Origin: JBCBKZ01 sp039026975
GTDB taxonomy: Bacteria > Bacteroidota > Bacteroidia > J057
Direction: 5' to 3'
NCBI GenBank assembly: GCA_039026975.1
Contig: JBCCLI010000459.1
Location: 1-5,011 of the forward strand
DNA: 5,011 bases
A model generated the notes under the pieces. It had not been told where the DNA came from, ran no database searches, and was given only the letters and a program-made list of their open reading frames with translations. Of this stretch, positions 1-5,011 are shown one piece after another (the first letter of the stretch is position 1; every line of letters starts with the position of its first letter). The translations under genes were made by a program, and so were the position numbers.

Positions 1-435
1 GGTAACCCCTTGTCCTCTTGGAAAATACAGCAATACTTTCCCCTTACAATAGGTCAATTCATCATCCTGTTGAATAGCCGCTATCTGTAGGAAGCACTTC
101 TCTCCGTAGGCATTCTTCTTTACGGGAGAATCAATTTCTCCCAGTAAAAGTACCTGTTCTCCCTCATAGGGTATGAGTTCTTCCCCTGTAGGCTTGCTAT
201 GGCTACGCGCCAGACCGCCCCCAAGAAAGGCTCCACATACCAGGCTTAATATCAGGTAAATGATTTCCCATATGGGAGCGCGCTGGTTCTTTCCATTCCT
301 GATGAATATCCACAGAAAAAGTATGAGGATGAGGGCTGAAAGTATCCAAAGATGAAAAGAGCCCTTCAAAAAAATGATCCCAATGAGCAAAGAGAGACTT
401 ACCTTAAAGAAAGGTGATTGGGAAAAAAATCGCAT
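1..435 (-). CDS. comEC: ComEC/Rec2-family DNA uptake channel, N-terminal part (partial, runs off left edge)
   Basis: ComEC forms the inner-membrane channel that takes single-stranded DNA into the cytoplasm during natural transformation. Translating the minus strand from the ATG at 435-433 gives 145 uninterrupted codons to the window edge. Visible are three hydrophobic segments, at about residues 12-27, 28-45 and 56-75, each flanked by polar residues. A soluble stretch follows from about residue 86, containing GEQVLLLGEIDSPV and GKVLLYFPRGQGV. This layout (short membrane segments, then the DUF4131 OB-like domain) matches the start of ComEC proteins of Bacteroidota. The Competence domain and any metallo-beta-lactamase-like domain would lie outside the window, so completeness cannot be judged. 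The ATG lies 21 nt after the yaaA stop; an AGGAG (453-449) sits 13 nt upstream of it, a little far for a strong ribosome site. The family call rests on recognised pattern, not on a search. Confidence 0.8.
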   Translation of the reverse strand, partial: MRFFSQSPFFKVSLSLLIGIIFLKGSFHLWILSALILILFLWIFIRNGKNQRAPIWEIIYLILSLVCGAFLGGGLARSHSKPTGEELIPYEGEQVLLLGEIDSPVKKNAYGEKCFLQIAAIQQDDELTYCKGKVLLYFPRGQGVT

Positions 436-456
436 ATAACAAGAGCAACTCCTATG

Positions 457-1224
457 CTAACGGGTAAATACCCATTCATTCTCAGTAGAGAAAGAATCAT
501 GAAACTGATACCCCATTCCTGTGAAATTTTTCAGGTTCTCAGCATCTGTGATTCTATTTTTTAAGGCAAAGTCAGTCATAGCCCCTCTCGCCTGTTTAGC
601 ATATAAAAACTTGGTAATGAACTTACCATTATGCTGATCCTTAAATACAGGTGTGATGGTTCTGAAAGGAGCCTTCTTCACATCTACTGCCTTCACATAC
701 TCATTTGAGGCCAGGTTTACGAGTACATTAGCCCCTACCTCCTCCATCTGCTCTACCATAAGTTTCCTGATCCTGTCTCCCCAAAATTCATATAGATTCT
801 TCCCTCTCTCTGTCTTGAACTTAGTCCCCATTTCCAGTCTGTAGGGCTGGATTAGGTCTAGCGGCTTCAGCAATCCATATAATCCTGATAAAATGCGAAG
901 GTGCTTCTGCGCAAAGTCAAAATCTGACTCCTGATACTCCTCCCAGGCAAATCCTAGATATACATCCCCTTTAAAGGAGAATAGCGCCTGTTTTGCATTT
1001 TCTGTAGAGAAAGGAAGACGGAAGGTCTGGTATCTCTCAAAGTTCAGTTCTCCTAGTTTCTCACTAATGCCCATAAGTTCACTCAGCTCAGGTGCGCTCA
1101 TTTTACTCAGCTTGGCTAATAGTAGCTTAGTATCCTCAATCAGGATTGGTTGTGAATGAGAATGAGTAGGAGAATCAGCTTGAAAATCCAGTTTCTTAGC
1201 GGGTGATATCACATAAAAACACAT
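457..1224 (-). CDS. yaaA: Peroxide stress protein YaaA (UPF0246/DUF328 family)
   Basis: In E. coli YaaA is a cytoplasmic protein induced by OxyR that lowers free intracellular iron under hydrogen peroxide, limiting Fenton damage. The product here resembles it along its whole length: ISPAKKLDF (residues 6-14), FKGDVY (84-89), a long conserved core with LSGLYG, PLDL and QPYRLEMG (112-133), NLASNEY (170-176), PVF...NGKF (192-202) and YAKQARG (208-214). From the ATG at 1224 the protein is 255 residues, against 258 in E. coli. That start places the ISPAK motif at the usual distance from the N-terminus. An in-frame ATG at 1236 would add MSSA and is possible, since the sequence before it is AT-rich. 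The gene follows the SDR gene after 35 nt (23 nt from the upstream ATG) and precedes comEC by 21 nt, so co-transcription is likely. No OxyR site was recognised. The family call is firm; the iron role in this organism is inferred. Confidence 0.95.
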   Translation of the reverse strand: MCFYVISPAKKLDFQADSPTHSHSQPILIEDTKLLLAKLSKMSAPELSELMGISEKLGELNFERYQTFRLPFSTENAKQALFSFKGDVYLGFAWEEYQESDFDFAQKHLRILSGLYGLLKPLDLIQPYRLEMGTKFKTERGKNLYEFWGDRIRKLMVEQMEEVGANVLVNLASNEYVKAVDVKKAPFRTITPVFKDQHNGKFITKFLYAKQARGAMTDFALKNRITDAENLKNFTGMGYQFHDSFSTENEWVFTR

Positions 1225-1259
1225 AGCACTGCTCATCTATTCAAATATTTATATCAAAA

Positions 1260-2105
1260 TTACACTTTTCCAGCTTTTTCGGTCAAGTGTGTCAGGTATT
1301 TAAAAAGGTTTTCGTGTTCTAAGTCGTATGAGAGGGACTGAAGCGTATGGGTACTATCTATTTCCTTAGCCTTAGCTCCCCCTGGCAGGAAGGTGGGCGG
1401 TACCCAACCGTATGCTTTAACAGCTTCTGTGTAAAATGCCCTTTTAGTGGGATGATGAGTGGAGGCAAGATGATAGGTATTCCCCCAAAGGTCTGAGTGG
1501 ATCATAGCTATCAACAGTCCTATCACATCTTCCAGGCTAATCAGGTTGACAGGGGCATCTCCCTTTGCTATTTCTCTCTTTTGCCTAAAAAATCTTCCCG
1601 GATGTCTAGCCGGTCCTATTAAGCCACCTAGTCTAAGGACAGACCACGGAAAGGCACTTTCCAGTAATTCATTTTCCACCTCCAGTAAGGCTTTTCCTGA
1701 AGCAGTTTCAGGAGATGGGGGAGTATTCTCTGTTACTTTACCATTAAGGTTCCCATAAACGGAGGTAGAACTGATAAAGATTCCCCCTTTGAAATTGTTA
1801 GTCGTCAATTTACCTACTAAGCGCCTAATTTTACTAGGGTAGGTATTAGCTTCTATGGGAGAGCTTCTCCCGGGAGGCACATTAACTATGAGCACATCTG
1901 TATCCAGAAACGCAACCACATTTCCCTCTACCCCCTCAGGAGTAAGGGTGATAAGGTAGGGATCCACTCCCTTTTCAGCTAACTGGCTGAGCTTTCCTTC
2001 ATGGGTGGTGGACCCTTTCACGGCCCAGCTTTCCAGCAGTAATTTCTCCGCCAGGGGAGTCCCCAGCCAACCACAACCCATAATGGAAATTACCTTTTCA
2101 CTCAT
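1260..2105 (-). CDS. YeeZ-like atypical SDR-family NAD(P)-binding protein
   Basis: This is a cytoplasmic Rossmann-fold protein of the extended or atypical SDR type; the substrate is unknown. From the ATG at 2105 it has 281 residues. The dinucleotide-binding glycine motif GCGWLG is at residues 10-15, followed by VKGSTT (29-34), typical of the YeeZ group. Further matches to E. coli YeeZ are ISSTSVYG (111-118), ENTPPSPETASGK (126-138), GPARHPGRFF (164-173) and VNLISLEDVIG (186-196). The classical SDR YxxxK pair is not present at TASGK (134-138); E. coli YeeZ also lacks it, so this is a family trait rather than damage. A GTG at 2120 would extend the protein by five residues (VLVH plus the initiator), but the ATG puts the Rossmann strand at the expected distance from the start. 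It is the first gene of the minus-strand cluster with yaaA and comEC. The family call is confident; the enzymatic role is not known. Confidence 0.85.
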   Translation of the reverse strand: MSEKVISIMGCGWLGTPLAEKLLLESWAVKGSTTHEGKLSQLAEKGVDPYLITLTPEGVEGNVVAFLDTDVLIVNVPPGRSSPIEANTYPSKIRRLVGKLTTNNFKGGIFISSTSVYGNLNGKVTENTPPSPETASGKALLEVENELLESAFPWSVLRLGGLIGPARHPGRFFRQKREIAKGDAPVNLISLEDVIGLLIAMIHSDLWGNTYHLASTHHPTKRAFYTEAVKAYGWVPPTFLPGGAKAKEIDSTHTLQSLSYDLEHENLFKYLTHLTEKAGKV

Positions 2106-2148
2106 GTGTACAAGAACCACTATCAGTAATTAATTGTTCCTCTTCCTT

Positions 2149-2179
2149 CAAACTAAAGGGGAAGTCTCATTTTCACAAT
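2149..2179 (-). promoter_or_regulatory. Candidate Bacteroidota-type promoter for the SDR-yaaA-comEC cluster
   Basis: On the minus strand, TTAGTTTG (2156-2149) matches 7 of 8 positions of the Bacteroidota -7 consensus TAnnTTTG. ATTG (2179-2176) matches 3 of 4 of the -33 element TTTG, with a 19-nt spacer, within the usual range. It would start transcription near 2142 and leave a leader of about 37 nt before the ATG at 2105. Such short motifs occur by chance in AT-rich DNA, so this is only a candidate. Confidence 0.3.
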
Positions 2180-2182
2180 CCG

Positions 2183-2197
2183 ATTATTCAAAATAAT
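2183..2197. repeat. Short perfect inverted repeat in the divergent intergenic region
   Basis: ATTATT-CAA-AATAAT forms a perfect 6-bp dyad around a 3-nt centre. It lies just upstream of the candidate -33 element of the minus-strand cluster, between it and the protease gene. It could be an operator, but an AT-only dyad of this size is easily a chance event. Confidence 0.25.
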
Positions 2198-2213
2198 TAC
2201 TAGTTTACAAGAA

Positions 2214-2226
2214 GGATATGTTATCC
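2214..2226. repeat. Second short perfect inverted repeat in the divergent intergenic region
   Basis: GGATA-TGT-TATCC forms a perfect 5-bp dyad around a 3-nt centre. Its centre (2220) is 30 bp from that of the preceding dyad (2190), close to three helical turns. The two differ in sequence, so they need not bind the same protein. No known operator was recognised. The rest of the 2121-2320 gap shows no gene, and no clear plus-strand promoter. Confidence 0.2.
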
Positions 2227-2320
2227 CCGTGCTAACATTTCCATTACACTGACTTTTCAGGTTACCCCCTTAAGTTAGAACCCATTAACAACCATAAAGC
2301 AAACCCCCTAAAACCATATC

Positions 2321-4549
2321 ATGAGTGCTATCTTTGGAGAGATTCTCACCTTCAACCAAGAAAATGGACCCGCTGAAGTAGACTTGCTAGTCCAGGGTGA
2401 TGAGTTTTATGCTCGCTATGAAACCCTGGATGGATATACTGTTCTCTACGACCCTGCGCGCGGATGTTACTGCTACGCAAAGGTGTTAAATGGTAGATTT
2501 TTCTCCTCAGGTATTAGCATTCAAAAGCCTGCCCCTCCTGAACTCCCCAAACATCTAAAGGAAAATGAAGAGATCAGAAATGAAAAATTTGATCTGCGCT
2601 TCCAGAGAATGAGGAAAACCACAGATCTTCCCTTTCTGCGAACCATAGGACAGGATCAGGGCTTACTCCCAGGGAGAAAGCTTACCCATGGGCCTGTTAG
2701 GGGATTAACTATTCTCGTAGAGTTTGAAGATATAAAGGTAGGCGTAACTAATGCAGACGTATTCGAACTGCTTAATGGGGATGACTACAGGGAGAACGGA
2801 AACTTCTCCTCTGTCAAGGAATTCTACTCCATCATGTCCTCGGGCAAGCTGCTATTTACTAATAGGGTGGTAGGTCCTGTCACACTGCCTCGTGAAAGAG
2901 CTTACTATATTTCCCGTCCTTTATTTAAGGAAGCTTTAGAAAAGGCTGTTAGTGATTTTGGGATAGACTTCGCTGAGTTTGACTCCAGAAGCGAGCGAAT
3001 TGTAGATGCAGTAAGTTTCCTGTATGCAGGGAGAACGGAATATGCTGACTGGCTTTGGCCGCATAACTATCAGCTGGATCTCACGCTGAATGGCTATAAA
3101 ATTGATCAGTACATGATCACCAGCCTGGGACGCTCTAAGGTGGACCTGACCATAGGAACCTTTTGTCATGAGGCTGGCCATTTACTATGCAGATTTCCAG
3201 ACCTGTATGACTATGGAAACAGAGATGGAGATTTTGAAAGAAGCGCCGGATTAGGAAAATACTGCCTGATGAGTGCAGGAAACCACCTTAATCGTGGGCG
3301 TACGCCTGCTCCTTTCTGTGCCTATCTCAGGTATTTGGCGGGCTGGTATGATGAGGAAGTGCTCTTAGACTCTCCCGGGCAGCACGTTATCACACATGGG
3401 GAGTATAATAAGATTTTTAAGTACCCAGGAAGAGTGGATAATGAATACTTTCTGGTAGAAAACAGAAGCCAATTAGGCCTGGACCAGTACCTCCCTGATA
3501 GCGGTCTTGCAGTTTTCCATTGTGATACCTTAGGCTCCAATGAATGGCAGGGCGGTACTGCCACCAAACACTACCAAGCTGGGCTTCTCCAGGCAGATGG
3601 CCACTTAGATCTGGAGAATAATAGGAACCAGGGGGATACGGGTGATCTATTTGACGCGAGAAGTGGAGTAGCGATTTCAGATACCACTCTCCCTCATTCA
3701 AGGTTATGGGATGGCTCTGCCTCCGGATTTATTGTGTCAGAAATTTCTGCTCCAGGAGAAGATATGCGCTTTACGGTAGGGGAATTCACTGACAGTAAAA
3801 GGCTCACTTTTGAAAAGCAGGCAGATCTCCTTATACCGGATAACTCCGATACAGGTGTTTCCTGTGAAATAGAAGTGGATGTAGACGGAACCATTAGCAC
3901 CATTGTAGTAGGAGTAGACATAACCCATACCTACATAGGGGACCTGGAAATTAGCCTTACCGCACCAGATGGGAAGACTGCTATCCTGCATGATAACATA
4001 GGAGGAGCTAAGGATGATCTAGTTTTACGCCTGGCGTCTGAAAGTAACCCGGAAATGAATGTGTTCCTCGGAAGTAGTATGAGTGGAAGTTGGATACTGA
4101 GGGTTAAAGATCTAGCTAGTCAGGATACTGGTAGGATCAATGACTGGAAGTTAGAGTTTGACTTTGAGAATGCAGGAACTAAAATCCAGGAAAGCGCTGC
4201 TCCCAGAGTACCCATTCCTGATAATGACCTGAAAGGCGTTACGGACAGCTTACGCATATCCGAGAATGGAATTCTGTCTGACATAAGTGTACGGGTAAAG
4301 GCTACCCACACGTACATTGGAGACTTGGTAATAGAACTAAGTGCGCCCAATGGAAACTCTGCTGTCTTACAAAGCAGGCAGGGAAATAGTCAGAAGAATA
4401 TGGATAAGGAGTTTAACCTCATCAGCACCCCCTCCCTGACCAATCTGTTAGGGACGGAAATCAGCGGAAACTGGCAGCTTACAGTAAAAGATATGGCCAG
4501 CATAGATATGGGTACCCTGGATGAGTGGACCTTAATCCTATCTACCTAG
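2321..4549 (+). CDS. M6-family zinc metalloprotease with two C-terminal P/Homo B domains, no signal peptide
   Basis: This is a predicted zinc endopeptidase of the immune inhibitor A (M6) family; the substrate is unknown. Domains of the 742-residue product, in order: an N-terminal M6 pro-like region (about 1-125) with GDEFYARYETLDGYTV; a catalytic domain (about 126-490) starting at LTILVEFED (129-137); the zinc motif HEAGH at 283-287 followed by PDLYDYG (293-299); a likely Met-turn CLMS with Met317; and the M6 C-terminal signature LQADGHLDL...GDTGDLFD. Two P/Homo B beta-sandwich domains follow at about 505-613 and 632-742, each with IPDN, THTYIGDL, SGxWxLxVKD and a closing WxL. P-domains usually help folding or substrate binding. 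There is no hydrophobic signal peptide, although M6 enzymes are normally exported. An in-frame TAA at 2309-2311 excludes a longer start. Eight cysteines are present (49, 51, 282, 290, 315, 333, 401, 515). No sorting domain follows the second P-domain. The gene stands alone, divergent from the SDR cluster. The family call is firm; location and role are open. Confidence 0.9.
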   Translation: MSAIFGEILTFNQENGPAEVDLLVQGDEFYARYETLDGYTVLYDPARGCYCYAKVLNGRFFSSGISIQKPAPPELPKHLKENEEIRNEKFDLRFQRMRKTTDLPFLRTIGQDQGLLPGRKLTHGPVRGLTILVEFEDIKVGVTNADVFELLNGDDYRENGNFSSVKEFYSIMSSGKLLFTNRVVGPVTLPRERAYYISRPLFKEALEKAVSDFGIDFAEFDSRSERIVDAVSFLYAGRTEYADWLWPHNYQLDLTLNGYKIDQYMITSLGRSKVDLTIGTFCHEAGHLLCRFPDLYDYGNRDGDFERSAGLGKYCLMSAGNHLNRGRTPAPFCAYLRYLAGWYDEEVLLDSPGQHVITHGEYNKIFKYPGRVDNEYFLVENRSQLGLDQYLPDSGLAVFHCDTLGSNEWQGGTATKHYQAGLLQADGHLDLENNRNQGDTGDLFDARSGVAISDTTLPHSRLWDGSASGFIVSEISAPGEDMRFTVGEFTDSKRLTFEKQADLLIPDNSDTGVSCEIEVDVDGTISTIVVGVDITHTYIGDLEISLTAPDGKTAILHDNIGGAKDDLVLRLASESNPEMNVFLGSSMSGSWILRVKDLASQDTGRINDWKLEFDFENAGTKIQESAAPRVPIPDNDLKGVTDSLRISENGILSDISVRVKATHTYIGDLVIELSAPNGNSAVLQSRQGNSQKNMDKEFNLISTPSLTNLLGTEISGNWQLTVKDMASIDMGTLDEWTLILST
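3833..4546 (+). repeat. Tandem P-domain duplication inside the metalloprotease gene
   Basis: The two C-terminal domains, about residues 505-613 and 632-742, are clearly paralogous. The octapeptide THTYIGDL occurs identically at 535-542 and 662-669, 127 residues apart. SGSWILRVKDLASQDTG in the first aligns with SGNWQLTVKDMASIDMG in the second. A linker of about 18 residues (FENAGTKIQESAAPRVP) separates them. Codons have diverged between copies, so the duplication is old. Confidence 0.8.
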
Positions 4550-4641
4550 GTGTCCTGAGGCGCTAAGCCCTAAAGAGAAGCCACAGATTCACGGATAAAA
4601 GAAGGATAGGAATGTAAGCATCTGCTGGTAGGTGTATATGC
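4550..4641. other. Convergent intergenic gap without a recognisable terminator
   Basis: These 92 bp separate the protease stop (TAG, 4547-4549) from the stop of the Kelch-repeat gene. Both genes would need to end here, but I find no GC-rich hairpin followed by a T-run on either strand. Only trivial dyads occur, such as GGC-GCTAA-GCC near 4559-4569. Confidence 0.4.
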
Positions 4642-5011
4642 CTAAGGGGTGAATACTTCTATCAGGGTAGAAGTTCCATTTCCTCCCGCTTTCACGGCGC
4701 CTCCTATGGCATAGATCTTTCCGTCAAGGGCTACACCTCCCAGTCCATGTCTGGGCGTTTCCATAGGCGTAGTGGCTTCCCACTTATCTTTCTTGGGATC
4801 ATAGGTCCAGCATTCAGGATACACACCTCCACCATCATTAAAATATTCTCCTCCAAAGGCGTACAACTTTCCATCCACAGCAGCAGCAGCTAGTCCTCCC
4901 TGCCCCTGCGGCATAGGAGCTAAGGTGGCCCACTTGTCTTCTTTGGGGTCATACATTTCCAGGGTTCCTACATTCCCTCCTGTAACAGTTCTTCCCCCCA
5001 CTACATACCAC
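4642..5011 (-). CDS. Kelch-repeat protein, C-terminal part (partial, runs off right edge)
   Basis: Kelch repeats build beta-propellers that bind proteins or sugars. This fragment shows the last two blades and the closing strand, so the rest lies beyond the window. The frame is open to the edge, reading W-Y-V-V-G-G-R at the boundary, and ends with TAG at 4644-4642. Two repeats are evident: YDPKEDKW...PMPQGQ...VDGKLYAFGG and YDPKKDKW...PMETPRHGLGG...LDGKIYAIGG, spaced exactly 50 residues (150 bp) apart. Each has the kelch hallmarks: a YDP turn, the tryptophan, the DGKxYA strand and the GG pair. The C-terminus IEVFTP is a typical propeller-closing strand, so no extra domain follows. A GTG at 5001 lies inside a blade and is not a believable start. 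Whether the protein is secreted and what it binds cannot be told from this part. It is convergent with the metalloprotease gene, so they are not co-transcribed. Confidence 0.85.
   Translation of the reverse strand, partial: WYVVGGRTVTGGNVGTLEMYDPKEDKWATLAPMPQGQGGLAAAAVDGKLYAFGGEYFNDGGGVYPECWTYDPKKDKWEATTPMETPRHGLGGVALDGKIYAIGGAVKAGGNGTSTLIEVFTP

Noticed and set aside
653..844. Plus-strand open frame opposite yaaA
   Set aside because: It lies wholly inside yaaA on the other strand, has a low-complexity Ser/Thr/Phe-rich product and resembles no known family.
1546..1758. Plus-strand open frame opposite the SDR gene
   Set aside because: It is antisense to a well-supported gene and its product shows no domain or start signal.
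2106..2120. GTG start at 2120 for the SDR gene
   Set aside because: It adds five residues before the Rossmann strand without a ribosome site; the ATG at 2105 fits the family better.
2201..2208. TAGTTTAC as a plus-strand -7 promoter element for the protease
   Set aside because: It matches only 6 of 8 consensus positions and has no good -33 element at the right distance.
2936..4350. Several minus-strand open frames of 75-94 codons opposite the metalloprotease gene
   Set aside because: All are antisense to a strongly conserved coding region, overlap each other and have no recognisable motifs.
4550..4641. Bidirectional terminator between the protease and Kelch genes
   Set aside because: Only 3-4 bp stems can be formed and no T-run follows on either strand.
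4642..5001. Complete small Kelch protein starting at the GTG at 5001
   Set aside because: The frame remains open to the window edge and the GTG lies within a propeller blade, so this is the end of a longer gene.

Overview
The window carries five protein-coding genes and no RNA genes, mobile elements or CRISPR arrays that I can recognise. The protein types (a ComEC of the kind seen in Bacteroidota, YaaA, a YeeZ-type atypical SDR, a large M6 metalloprotease with P-domains) and the AT-rich start regions without strong Shine-Dalgarno sequences best suggest a member of the Bacteroidota, perhaps Cytophagales-like. This is an inference from gene content, not from a marker gene.

Left half (1-2120, all minus strand): three closely spaced genes read right to left. 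They are a YeeZ-like NAD(P)-binding SDR protein (1260-2105), then the peroxide-stress protein YaaA (457-1224), then the first 145 codons of a ComEC/Rec2-type DNA-uptake channel (435 down to 1), which continues past the left edge. Gaps of 21-35 nt suggest one transcript. A weak Bacteroidota-type promoter candidate sits just upstream, at about 2149-2179.

Middle (2121-2320): a 200-bp divergent intergenic region with two short perfect inverted repeats whose centres lie 30 bp apart.

Right half: a 742-codon M6-family zinc metalloprotease on the plus strand (2321-4549) has an N-terminal pro-like region, a catalytic domain (HEAGH) and two tandem P/Homo B domains at the C-terminus. It has no visible signal peptide, and an in-frame stop 9 nt upstream of its ATG rules out a simple missed extension. 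After a 92-bp convergent gap, the 3' end of a Kelch-repeat protein lies on the minus strand (4642 to the right edge).

The genes do not form an obvious single pathway. The left cluster looks like ordinary housekeeping and stress genes plus competence. The most unusual item is the protease: leaderless, with a shifted zinc-motif spacing and duplicated P-domains. I see no convincing undescribed multi-gene system here.
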